A stretch of DNA of 14,756 nucleotides. Origin: JBMYQA01 sp049600855 (GTDB lineage: Bacteria > Bacteroidota > Bacteroidia > Cytophagales > Flammeovirgaceae). Below the pieces are notes generated by a model. The model ran no database searches. It was not told where the DNA came from and saw only the letters and a list, made by a program, of their open reading frames with translations. A program made the translations under genes and the position numbers. Positions within the stretch are counted from its first letter, which is position 1. Every line of letters begins with the position of its first letter. Where the stretch lies: contig JBMYQA010000138.1 of assembly GCA_049600855.1 (NCBI GenBank), positions 1 to 14,756 on the forward strand, in the 5' to 3' direction. Of the stretch, positions 5,606 through 13,264 are shown one piece after another.

Positions 5606-8425
5606 ATGCCTGATAAAAAACTCTTTTTACTCGATGCCATGGCGCTCATTTACCGCGCACATTTTGCTTTTAGCAAAAATCCTAGAATCAACTCTAAAGG
5701 AATGAACACGGGTGCTGTGCTCGGTTTTACGAATTCATTGTTGGAAATTATCAACAAACAAAAACCAACGCATTTGGGAGTAGCATTTGATACACCAGAA
5801 CCCACGTTTAGGCATGTAGCGTATCCTGAATACAAAGCGCATCGAGAGGCACAACCTGAAGACATTACCCAAGCCATTCCGATTGTAAAACAATTGACCA
5901 AAGCATTCAATATTCCAGTGTTAGAGCTGCCAGGCTATGAGGCGGACGACATCATTGGCACCTTTGCCAAACAAGCATCTAAAGCTGGTTTTGAAGTATA
6001 CATGATGACTCCTGATAAAGATTATGCCCAATTGGTGGAGGAACATGTGTATTTGTATAAGCCAGCCTATATGGGTAATGGGGTCGATATTTTGGGAATT
6101 CCTGAGGTGTTGGCAAAATGGAATATTTCGCGGGTAGAGCAGGTGGTAGATATGTTAGGCTTACAAGGGGATAGTGCCGATAATATTCCTGGCATTCCGG
6201 GCATTGGCCCTAAAACAGCAGCCAAATTATTAGCCGCATACGACTCCGTAGAAGGGATCATCGAGAATGTGGGACAACTTAAGGGAAAACAAAAAGAGCG
6301 GGTAGAAGAAAATAAAGAACAAGCAGTTTTATCAAAGCAATTGGCCTTAATTGATACGAATGTGCCCATGGAATTTGATGAAGAAGCGTTGAAATACACC
6401 TCCTTTAACGAGGCGGAGTTACGCCCTATTTTTGAAGAATTAGAATTTCGAACCTTAGGTAGAAGGCTATTTGGTGATGGAGGAACGGCTTCTTCTACCA
6501 AAAAGCCAACGAAAAAAACTAGCAAGCCATCTTCTGGACAAATGAGTTTGTTTGGTACAGCAGCTAAAGCTACCCCTGCTCAAGATGCATCGGCAGTAGT
6601 AGCACAAGAAATTCAGACAATAGATACCACGACACATCAATATTGGTTGGTAGATACGCCTAATCAACGAAAAGAACTCATAAAATACCTGTTGCTTCAG
6701 GATGAGATTTGTTTTGATACAGAAACGGATCGTCTGCAAGCTTATGAGGCCAAACTGGTAGGCTTAGCTTTTTCTTACCTCAAAAGTGACGCGTATTATG
6801 TACCTATTCCCGAAGAGGAACAAGAAGCACAATTCATTGTAGAAGAGTTTAGGGAAGTGTTTGAAAGTGAACAAGTTGCCAAAGTCGCTCAAAATGCAAA
6901 ATACGATGTAATGGTACTGCAAAACTATGGCATTCAGGTGAAAGGGAAAATCTTTGACACCATGTTAGCGCATTACCTCATTGCCCCAGAAAAGCGGCAC
7001 AACATGGATATTCTAGCTGAAACGCTACTGAATTACAAGCCTGTATCAATTACCACATTAATTGGAAAAAAAGGGAAGAAGCAAAAGAGTATGCGGGATG
7101 TCCCACCTTCAGATGTGGCGGAATATGCTGGAGAAGATGCAGATATCACCTTGCAGTTGAAGGAAATATTAGCGCCACAAGTCGCTGAAATCGGGGTGCA
7201 AAAGCTATTTGAAGAAGTTGAAGTGCCCCTCATCAGCACCTTAGCCCAAGTAGAGGCCAATGGCGTGAAGATCGATGTCGATTTTTTGAATAACTATTCT
7301 GCCGAACTTGCAAAGGAAGTGGAAGTTATTGAAAAAGAAATTTATGAACTAGCAGGTGAAGAGTTTACCATCAGTTCCCCCAAACAACTGGGCATTATTT
7401 TATTTGAAAAATTGGCGTTGATGGAAAAGCCCAAGAAAACCAAAACGGGGCAGTATGCTACTGGTGAAGAAATTTTGGTGACCTTAGCGCCTAAACATGA
7501 CATTGTTCAGAAAATATTGGAATTTAGGCAATTACAAAAGTTAAAATCTACCTACGTTGACGCCCTTCCTTCACTGATTAGTCCAAAAGATGGCTTGATT
7601 CATACTTCCTACAATCAGGCTGTTGCGGCAACAGGCCGTTTGAGTTCAACCGATCCTAACCTGCAAAATATTCCAATCCGTACCGATCGCGGGCGAGAAA
7701 TTCGAAAAGCCTTTGTGCCGCGAAGTGAGGAGTTTATTCTGATGGCCGCTGACTATTCGCAAATTGAACTGCGCATCATGGCTGAATTTAGTAAGGATGA
7801 GCACATGATTGAAGCATTTAAGAATAAGCGGGACATTCATGCGACAACGGCCAGTAAAATATTTAAAGTTCCTTTAGAAGAAGTGGATTCGGAAATGCGA
7901 AGAAGAGCAAAAACAGCCAACTTTGGGATCATCTATGGCATTTCGGCTTTCGGCTTATCGCAACGACTCAATATTCCTAGAAAAGAGGCCAGCCAAATTA
8001 TTGATGCTTATTTTGAGGAATTCCCTTCCATTAAGAAATACATGGATGAAGTCATCAACTTTGCCCGTGAAAATGGCTATGTGGAAACCATTATGGGCAG
8101 ACGGCGCTATTTGAGAGACATCAACTCCCGAAACTTCACCACCAGAGGATTTGCTGAGCGAAACGCCATCAACACCCCCATTCAAGGAAGTGCAGCAGAT
8201 CTCATTAAAGTCGCCATGATCAATATCCAAAACTGGATGAACGAAGCAAAACTCAAATCTAAAATGATCATGCAAGTACACGATGAATTGGTATTTGATG
8301 CGCACAAAGATGAATTAGCGCTATTGAAACAGAAAGTACCTGAGTTAATGATTAATGCCATTGATTTTTCTGTTCCATTAGATGTTGAAGTAGGCTTAGG
8401 CCATAATTGGTTGGAGGCGCATTAA
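5606..8425 (+). CDS. polA: DNA polymerase I
   Basis: Repair and Okazaki-fragment-processing polymerase, 939 residues. The 5'-nuclease domain (1 to about 290) shows D10, G-Y-E-A-D-D (110-115), P-D-K-D-Y (136-140) and the helix-hairpin-helix G-I-P-G-I-G-P-K-T-A-A (196-206). The 3'-5' proofreading domain (about 345-530) keeps its metal ligands: D371 and E373 in F-D-T-E-T, D434 in A-K-Y-D, and Y507/D511 in Y-A-G-E-D. Many bacterial Pol I proteins have lost these residues. The polymerase domain has motif A with D716 (A-A-D-Y-S-Q-I-E-L-R), motif B R-R-R-A-K-T-A-N-F-G-I-I-Y-G (765-778, with F773 as in E. coli), and motif C with D893 (V-H-D-E-L). A low-complexity Lys/Ser/Thr/Ala linker (291-340) joins nuclease and exonuclease domains and contains Q-M-S-L-F (312-316), which resembles a sliding-clamp binding peptide. 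Confidence 0.98.
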   Translation: MPDKKLFLLDAMALIYRAHFAFSKNPRINSKGMNTGAVLGFTNSLLEIINKQKPTHLGVAFDTPEPTFRHVAYPEYKAHREAQPEDITQAIPIVKQLTKAFNIPVLELPGYEADDIIGTFAKQASKAGFEVYMMTPDKDYAQLVEEHVYLYKPAYMGNGVDILGIPEVLAKWNISRVEQVVDMLGLQGDSADNIPGIPGIGPKTAAKLLAAYDSVEGIIENVGQLKGKQKERVEENKEQAVLSKQLALIDTNVPMEFDEEALKYTSFNEAELRPIFEELEFRTLGRRLFGDGGTASSTKKPTKKTSKPSSGQMSLFGTAAKATPAQDASAVVAQEIQTIDTTTHQYWLVDTPNQRKELIKYLLLQDEICFDTETDRLQAYEAKLVGLAFSYLKSDAYYVPIPEEEQEAQFIVEEFREVFESEQVAKVAQNAKYDVMVLQNYGIQVKGKIFDTMLAHYLIAPEKRHNMDILAETLLNYKPVSITTLIGKKGKKQKSMRDVPPSDVAEYAGEDADITLQLKEILAPQVAEIGVQKLFEEVEVPLISTLAQVEANGVKIDVDFLNNYSAELAKEVEVIEKEIYELAGEEFTISSPKQLGIILFEKLALMEKPKKTKTGQYATGEEILVTLAPKHDIVQKILEFRQLQKLKSTYVDALPSLISPKDGLIHTSYNQAVAATGRLSSTDPNLQNIPIRTDRGREIRKAFVPRSEEFILMAADYSQIELRIMAEFSKDEHMIEAFKNKRDIHATTASKIFKVPLEEVDSEMRRRAKTANFGIIYGISAFGLSQRLNIPRKEASQIIDAYFEEFPSIKKYMDEVINFARENGYVETIMGRRRYLRDINSRNFTTRGFAERNAINTPIQGSAADLIKVAMINIQNWMNEAKLKSKMIMQVHDELVFDAHKDELALLKQKVPELMINAIDFSVPLDVEVGLGHNWLEAH

Positions 8426-8496
8426 TGATTACTTACCTCCATCAGATAATAGGCTATTGCAAAATCCCCCATCATCCAATGGAAGTGGGAGAAGCT

Positions 8497-8892
8497 TTAT
8501 GACTTCACTCCCAAAAAATAACCCTGAATCGATAAAGAGATTGATCGGACGGTATTTCCTTTTCGCTTAATCTCATATTGATCGAAGTTTACTTGATTCG
8601 AAGAGGTTTGGTAAGAAATGTTTTTTACATCACGAACGCTTCTGGGATTCACTTGATGCGCAGTAATGGAAAGCTTGAGCTGCTCGGTTAATACTCTTCC
8701 TGTAAGATTAGATAAGGTCCTTTCATTTGTTCCAGTACGGGTGGCAATAATGGTATTTCCGATAGCATCTTGGTAAATTCCTTCTAATGAACCCGCAAAA
8801 TCTCGCGTTGATGTTGTGGGATTGCTGCAGGAAAGAAGGCTAACGGTGAGTACGCATAACCAAAATAAGGAGAAAACATGTTTGATTTTCAT
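8497..8892 (-). CDS. Small hypothetical lipoprotein
   Basis: Predicted lipoprotein of 131 residues, function unknown. The frame is open back to an ATG at 8925, but the internal ATG at 8892 gives a classic signal: M-K-I-K-H, a hydrophobic core, and lipobox S-L-L-S-C with C22. I therefore choose 8892. The mature part is polar and Ser/Thr/Asn-rich with alternating hydrophobic residues, suggesting a small beta-rich fold. It contains G-S-L-E-G-I-Y-Q-D-A-I-G-N and ends S-L-S-I-Q-G-Y-F-L-G-V-K-S. It is convergent with polA (71 bp apart) and divergent from the Nudix gene. Confidence 0.78.
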   Translation of the reverse strand: MKIKHVFSLFWLCVLTVSLLSCSNPTTSTRDFAGSLEGIYQDAIGNTIIATRTGTNERTLSNLTGRVLTEQLKLSITAHQVNPRSVRDVKNISYQTSSNQVNFDQYEIKRKGNTVRSISLSIQGYFLGVKS

Positions 8893-9006
8893 TGTTGTGT
8901 GTGTTTGAGGAATGATACTTTTCATGTGGTTGCGCTGCTAAAACCAGGAATGTGTACCGATTTCATGGCGCTTTATATATTATGATCAAAGCACTAAAAG
9001 GTAAAC

Positions 9007-9435
9007 ATGGAGGCTGCTGATTATTCGTTTTACACCTTAGCTGATCAATTGTCAATGATGCATAAAGTAGAGAGTGTTACTGGGATTTTGTTAACTGGGC
9101 AACAGGTGTTGCTGTTAAAGCGAAAAGAGACAGATCGTACTTATCGCGGTTATTGTTTAGTAGGCGGAAAAGTAGATGCAGGAGAATCTTTAGAAGAAGC
9201 ATTAATTCGCGAAGTGAACGAAGAAATTGGGCTTCAAGTCACTAACTGTACCTATTATGAGACGCATGAAAATGATCGCTTTATAATTCATTTTTTTTGG
9301 ATTGAAGTGGAAAACTTAGCATCCATCCAGCTCAATTTGGATGAATTTGATGATTATGATTTTTTTAACTTGAACGAATTGCCTCCAGAAACACTTCCAA
9401 TTACCAAGCAAGTTTTACTCAAATTGAAACCATAG
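9007..9435 (+). CDS. Nudix hydrolase (MutT-like NTP pyrophosphohydrolase)
   Basis: Cytoplasmic enzyme expected to hydrolyse a nucleoside diphosphate linked to another moiety; MutT-like clean-up of oxidised nucleotides is plausible but the substrate cannot be read from sequence. The Nudix box at residues 54-76 fits G-x5-E-x7-R-E-U-x-E-E-x-G-U exactly (G54, E60, R68-E69, E72-E73, G75). The 142-residue length is standard for a single-domain member. An AAAAGG stretch (8996-9001) five bases before the ATG at 9007 acts as a plausible ribosome-binding site and favours this start over the in-frame ATGs at 9055 and 9058. The first 20 residues (E-A-A-D-Y-S-F-Y-T-L…) precede the fold and are not recognised. 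It is a stand-alone gene, divergent from the small lipoprotein gene. Confidence 0.92.
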   Translation: MEAADYSFYTLADQLSMMHKVESVTGILLTGQQVLLLKRKETDRTYRGYCLVGGKVDAGESLEEALIREVNEEIGLQVTNCTYYETHENDRFIIHFFWIEVENLASIQLNLDEFDDYDFFNLNELPPETLPITKQVLLKLKP

Positions 9436-9510
9436 CGACAAGCTCTCCATCTTTTAAATCGCTCCACATACTCTAGGATTGTAAAAGCAAATCTCCTAAT
9501 TCTATTTGAT

Positions 9511-9571
9511 TGAATGATGGCCCAAAGATTTGTATTTAAAGATCATCCACTAACTTTGCGGCCATCATTCA
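9511..9571 (+). promoter_or_regulatory. 12-bp inverted repeat flanking the purM promoter
   Basis: TGAATGATGGCC (9511-9522) and its exact reverse complement (9560-9571) are separated by 37 bp. CAAAG (9523-9527) and CTTTG (9554-9558) extend the pairing by five more pairs across a single bulged C (9559). The right arm would cover the transcription start region and the left arm would sit upstream of the -33 element. That suits paired operator half-sites about 49 bp apart, or a structured element. It is not a known purine riboswitch fold as far as I can see. Confidence 0.5.
9529..9558 (+). promoter_or_regulatory. Candidate Bacteroidota promoter of purM
   Basis: TAACTTTG at 9551-9558 matches the -7 consensus TAnnTTTG exactly. 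TTTG at 9529-9532 lies 18 bp upstream, at the spacing expected for the -33 element. The start of transcription would fall near 9563, giving a 5' UTR of about 25 nt before the ATG at 9588. This is the best promoter in the window. Confidence 0.6.
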
Positions 9572-9587
9572 TTTCAAACCCATTTCC

Positions 9588-10754
9588 ATGCAAGAGCGAT
9601 ACAGTCAACGGGGCGTTTCGGCCTCCAAGGAAGAGATTCATGCCGCAATCAAAGACATCGACAAAGGATTATACCCTAAAGCTTTTTGTAAAATCATTCC
9701 TGATTTTTTGGGCAATGATTCGGAATACTGCAACATCATGCATGCCGACGGTGCAGGTACCAAATCTTCATTAGCTTACTTGTATTGGAAGGAAACAGGC
9801 GATATGTCTGTCTGGAAAGGGATTGCCCAAGATGCCATTGTCATGAATACGGATGACTTGCTCTGCGTTGGCGCAACAGATAGTACCATTCTCATGTCAT
9901 CAACCATTGGCCGAAATAAAAACTTGATTCCCGGTGAGGTCATCGCTGCTTTAATCAATGGTACCGAAGAGGTGTTGCAAATGCTTCGAGAAAATGGGAT
10001 GGACATCTACAGTACTGGTGGCGAAACAGCCGATGTGGGTGACTTAGTACGTACCATTATTGTTGACAGCACCGTTACTGCTCGAATGAAGCGCGCTGAT
10101 GTGATTGATAATCAAAATATTCAAGCTGGTGATGTAATTGTTGGTTTGTCTTCCTTTGGTCAAGCCAACTATGAAACGGAATACAATGGAGGAATGGGCA
10201 GCAATGGTTTAACTTCTGCCCGACACGATGTTTTTGCGCACTACATCGCCGAAAAATACCCTGAAAGTTTTGATCCTTCGGTTCCTACAGATTTAGTCTA
10301 TTCGGGAAGTAAAAAACTCACAGATGCCATTGCAAACCTGACCGTTGATACAGGCAAACTAGTCCTCTCCCCTACGCGCACGTATGCCCCAATCATCAAG
10401 CAAGTCTTAACTGAACTTCGGTCAGAAATTCATGGCATGGTGCATTGCAGTGGTGGCGCTCAGACAAAAGTGCTTCACTTTGTGGATCAGGTACATGTGA
10501 TTAAAGATAATTTGTTCAAATGTCCTCCGTTATTTGAGTTAATTCACGGGGAAAGTGGTACCGATTGGAAGGAGATGTACAAAGTGTTTAACATGGGGCA
10601 TCGCATGGAAATTTATGTAGGTGAGCAACATGCGCAAAGCATTATTGATATCGCTCAATCATTTGGTGTTGACGCACAAATTATTGGTCGTGTAGCAGCT
10701 TCAGAGGCTACAAAGCTGACCATCAAAAGTGAATTTGGTGAATTTGTCTATTAG
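9588..10754 (+). CDS. purM: Phosphoribosylformylglycinamidine cyclo-ligase (AIR synthetase)
   Basis: Cytoplasmic ATP-dependent enzyme that closes the imidazole ring, converting FGAM to AIR in de novo purine synthesis. At 388 residues it is about 40 longer than E. coli PurM and matches the long form typical of Bacteroidota. Visible landmarks are the start Y-S-Q-R-G-V-S-A-S-K, the catalytic loop D-G-A-G-T-K-S (54-60), M-N-T-D-D-L-L-C-V-G-A (86-96), G-G-E-T-A-D (144-149, equivalent to the GETAE motif) and the glycine-rich G-G-M-G-S-N-G-L-T-S-A-R. The start follows its own promoter closely. No other pur gene is adjacent. The next gene, an AraC-type regulator, begins only 5 bp after the stop and is probably co-transcribed. 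Confidence 0.94.
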   Translation: MQERYSQRGVSASKEEIHAAIKDIDKGLYPKAFCKIIPDFLGNDSEYCNIMHADGAGTKSSLAYLYWKETGDMSVWKGIAQDAIVMNTDDLLCVGATDSTILMSSTIGRNKNLIPGEVIAALINGTEEVLQMLRENGMDIYSTGGETADVGDLVRTIIVDSTVTARMKRADVIDNQNIQAGDVIVGLSSFGQANYETEYNGGMGSNGLTSARHDVFAHYIAEKYPESFDPSVPTDLVYSGSKKLTDAIANLTVDTGKLVLSPTRTYAPIIKQVLTELRSEIHGMVHCSGGAQTKVLHFVDQVHVIKDNLFKCPPLFELIHGESGTDWKEMYKVFNMGHRMEIYVGEQHAQSIIDIAQSFGVDAQIIGRVAASEATKLTIKSEFGEFVY

Positions 10755-10759
10755 CAGAA

Positions 10760-11869
10760 ATGGAAATTAATTTCCTGAATATCCTCTTCCTAGCAAGTAT
10801 CATTCAAGGGTTCTTGCTAGGATTTGTTATTTTATTTTCTAAGTTTTTTCGAAGCAACACCAATCAGTATTTTGGTTATACCATTATCATTACTGCCATT
10901 AGCAGTCTAAATAACTGGTTTTGGAATTTATCAACTTATCCCTTCATTATTGATCTGTTGGATTTACCCCTTTGGCAATTCCTATTTCCTGTCACGCTAG
11001 CCGTGTTTTTCTTCAAAGCGACCAAATACCCAATCAACATCCGCTTAAGCTATTTACTCTTTCCATTTCTATTTTTTACGAGTATTAATATCCTCATTAG
11101 TTTAGAAACACATTATCAACGATATGCCTTAGCCATTCCTGCTAAGCAAGAGGTGTTTACCTTCTTTTATCAAGCGGTTTCCATTTGCTCAATTCTATAT
11201 GCAATTGGATTAAGTATCTTGTCATTTAAAGCAGTTTTCCTTCATCACTCTGAGCTTGCTTCGTTCAAATCGGATGCGTTGAAGTGGGTGAAAGCATTAT
11301 GGATTGGGATTACGGCTTTAATTGCTTTATGGATTGGTCACGAGCTTATCAAGCTCATGGTAGGGCAGGTAAATGCAACTTATATTTTAGCATCTACTTC
11401 TATTTTCACTTATTGGATCATCTATAAGGGCTTATATCAGTTTAAATTGGGAAATGATCAATACCACATTCAACAAATTATCCATCAAAGAGCCACTACT
11501 AGAACAACTCAAAAAACACCTAAACCCATTCAAGGTCAAGATCACTTTGAGCGCTTTCAGCAATTGTGCTTGGATGAAAAGTGGCATTATGATCCTGATT
11601 TAAGTAGAGATGCTGTCGCTGAAAAGTTGGGAATCAGTAGCGGCTATTTATCGCAAATTGTCAATAAAGCGACAGGAAAAAGCTTTCCTGAAGTCATCAA
11701 TCAATATCGAGTTAATGCTGCAAAGGCGATGATTTTAGATCCTGAATTTAGGAATTACAGTTTACTCGCTATAGGTCTTGAAGCGGGCTTCAAATCCAAG
11801 TCTACCTTTTACACTTCCTTCAAAAAAGAAACGGGTTTCACGCCTGGAGAATTCAAAAAAAAGTCCTAG
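10760..11869 (+). CDS. Membrane-tethered AraC-family transcriptional regulator
   Basis: Predicted DNA-binding regulator fused to a membrane sensor. Residues 1-230 contain about seven hydrophobic segments (roughly 5-29, 38-56, 62-86, 96-114, 132-157, 176-200, 207-226). A polar linker (231-262) leads to a C-terminal AraC domain with two helix-turn-helix units: L-S-R-D-A-V-A-E-K-L-G-I-S-S-G-Y-L-S (281-298) and Y-S-L-L-A-I-G-L-E-A-G-F-K-S (333-346), ending F-T-P-G-E-F-K-K. The 369-residue 7TM-AraC layout is common in Bacteroidota. It starts 5 bp after purM, so it likely shares the purM transcript. The downstream neighbour is an exported S41 peptidase with its own promoter, a plausible target. The signal sensed is unknown. 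Confidence 0.92.
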   Translation: MEINFLNILFLASIIQGFLLGFVILFSKFFRSNTNQYFGYTIIITAISSLNNWFWNLSTYPFIIDLLDLPLWQFLFPVTLAVFFFKATKYPINIRLSYLLFPFLFFTSINILISLETHYQRYALAIPAKQEVFTFFYQAVSICSILYAIGLSILSFKAVFLHHSELASFKSDALKWVKALWIGITALIALWIGHELIKLMVGQVNATYILASTSIFTYWIIYKGLYQFKLGNDQYHIQQIIHQRATTRTTQKTPKPIQGQDHFERFQQLCLDEKWHYDPDLSRDAVAEKLGISSGYLSQIVNKATGKSFPEVINQYRVNAAKAMILDPEFRNYSLLAIGLEAGFKSKSTFYTSFKKETGFTPGEFKKKS

Positions 11870-11916
11870 TTCATCAGGTTTTCACAATTCCGAACCTTCC
11901 ATTTAGCCCATCCAGT

Positions 11917-11924
11917 TAGGTTTG
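11917..11924 (+). promoter_or_regulatory. Candidate -7 promoter element for the S41 peptidase gene
   Basis: TAGGTTTG matches the Bacteroidota -7 consensus TAnnTTTG. It lies 24 bp before the ATG at 11949. The upstream in-frame TTG at 11922 falls inside the element, so it is not the start codon. No clear TTG is seen at the -33 position. Confidence 0.4.
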
Positions 11925-11948
11925 CTCAAACAATTCAACGAAATACTT

Positions 11949-13196
11949 ATGAAAACTTTGAGTAAACTTTTAATCATTTCTTGTCTGATAACACACGCAC
12001 TTATGGGACAAGATTCGCTAAGAATACAGCATTGGTTAGCCGATCTTGCTACCTATCAGGCAAACCTAGAAGCACGTCATATGAATTTATATCACACCAT
12101 CAGTCAGACTGAGTTTGAATCGACACTTCAAACCATCAAAGCTCAGCTCTCCCAACTGACAGATGATGAAATTATCATTCAGCTAAAGACTTTGACGAGA
12201 AAAATTGGTGATGGACATACAGCTTTACCCTTGTGGGGGATGAGTTATTCCGTATATCCCATTGAGGTATTGCCGTTTGGGAATGAATGGCGAGTCATAA
12301 AAACTCTTCCCATGTATAAACACCTTCTGGGAAAAAAGCTGATTCAAATTGGAGCACTTTCAATTGATCAGGCAGTCGCTAAAATTGCCCCTATTTGTCA
12401 GTTTGTAGAAAACCGCCATTCGCTAAAAGCACGAATACCTAACTATTTACGCATTGCAGAAGTGTTACATACCCTGAACATGAGTTCACAAAAAAATCAA
12501 GCGCAGTTTACCTTTTCGAATGATCAAGGAAAAAAGATTATGGTGAGTATGAACGCGATGCCTAATGAACACTATAATCAAGCTCAGCTTGAGCAAATTA
12601 CTCCAACCGCAAGTGTGAAGAAACCTGAAGATCAAACGTTGGAAAGCATCTGGTTTGCACCCATAGCAAATACCGAAGCTATTTACCTAAAGTTCAGCAG
12701 CTATCCGTCTTTCGAAGAGATGAATGCTTTTGGTCAACAGCTACTGGGATACATCACAGCTAAGCAAAAGAGGCAACTCATCATTGATTTCAGGGGAAAC
12801 TACGGTGGCGATTTTTTTATTGGTTTGGTATTGGCAAGCTATTTAAATTTAGCAGATTGTATTGATTGGCAGTCAGGTGTTTACGTGTTAACAGATCGCT
12901 TTACCTTCTCCGCAGCCATGAATAACGCAGCTCATTTCCGACAAATCCTTCATGGAAAAATTATTGGCGAGCCTACAGGCGGAAACCCTTATGGTTACCA
13001 AGATATGGGGCAATTTGAGCTTCCAAACTCAGGACTTACAGTTACCTATTCCAAACGCTTTTTTCGTTTTCAAGATCAACCTAGTGAAGGTATCCAACCC
13101 GATGTACCTCTTGAAGTAACCTGGGAAAAATATGCAACAGGAGCAGATGAAGTATTGGAGTGGGTCATGAAAGATTTGGGAAATCAGCAGCCTTAA
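11949..13196 (+). CDS. Exported S41-family (C-terminal processing/tricorn-like) serine peptidase
   Basis: Predicted exported protease or peptidase of 415 residues. The ATG at 11949 gives a standard signal peptide (M-K-T-L-S-K-L-L-I-I-S-C-L…, cleavage probably after A-L-M-G-Q), so I prefer it to the TTG at 11922. Numbering from 11949, an N-terminal helical region holds I-G-D-G-H-T-A-L-P (about 86-94), a marker of this family. A PDZ-like segment follows (G-K-K-L-I-Q-I-G). The core then shows I-I-D-F-R-G-N-Y-G-G-D (278-288) and T-D-R-F-T-F-S-A-A-M (315-324), in which S321 is the likely nucleophile. G-E-P-T-G-G-N-P is the conserved loop after it. A catalytic Lys is not obvious, as in tricorn-type members. 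The substrate is unknown. Confidence 0.88.
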   Translation: MKTLSKLLIISCLITHALMGQDSLRIQHWLADLATYQANLEARHMNLYHTISQTEFESTLQTIKAQLSQLTDDEIIIQLKTLTRKIGDGHTALPLWGMSYSVYPIEVLPFGNEWRVIKTLPMYKHLLGKKLIQIGALSIDQAVAKIAPICQFVENRHSLKARIPNYLRIAEVLHTLNMSSQKNQAQFTFSNDQGKKIMVSMNAMPNEHYNQAQLEQITPTASVKKPEDQTLESIWFAPIANTEAIYLKFSSYPSFEEMNAFGQQLLGYITAKQKRQLIIDFRGNYGGDFFIGLVLASYLNLADCIDWQSGVYVLTDRFTFSAAMNNAAHFRQILHGKIIGEPTGGNPYGYQDMGQFELPNSGLTVTYSKRFFRFQDQPSEGIQPDVPLEVTWEKYATGADEVLEWVMKDLGNQQP

Positions 13197-13212
13197 GGTA
13201 TTTTTACTAAGG

Positions 13213-13246
13213 TGTGATGAGCTGGCAGTTGTCATGCCTCATCACA
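13213..13246 (+). terminator. Hairpin between the S41 peptidase and P450 genes
   Basis: TGTGATGAG (13213-13221) pairs perfectly with CTCATCACA (13238-13246), and GGCA/TGCC can pair inside the loop. It begins 16 bp after the peptidase stop and ends 18 bp before the P450 ATG. The tract after it is only mildly T-rich, so it may be a weak terminator or a leader structure of the P450 mRNA. Confidence 0.5.
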
Positions 13247-13264
13247 TCTATCGTTTGATTTATC

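Noticed and set aside
6067..6525. 152-codon minus-strand frame opposite polA
   Set aside because: It is antisense to the conserved 5'-nuclease domain and Ser/Asn-rich; the long frame is a by-product of polA codon use.
8486..8513. Possible terminator between polA and the convergent lipoprotein gene (TGGGAG/CTCCCA)
   Set aside because: On the plus strand the stem is followed by A residues rather than T. On the minus strand it overlaps the stop codon and lacks a T-tract after the stem. The stem is short and imperfect.
9514..9774. 86-codon plus-strand frame spanning the purM promoter and start
   Set aside because: It overlaps purM out of frame and begins inside the inverted repeat/promoter region. 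purM itself is unambiguous.
13248..13256. TATCGTTTG as a P450 promoter -7 element
   Set aside because: It has one base too many between TA and TTTG, no -33 element, and lies only 8 bp from the start codon.
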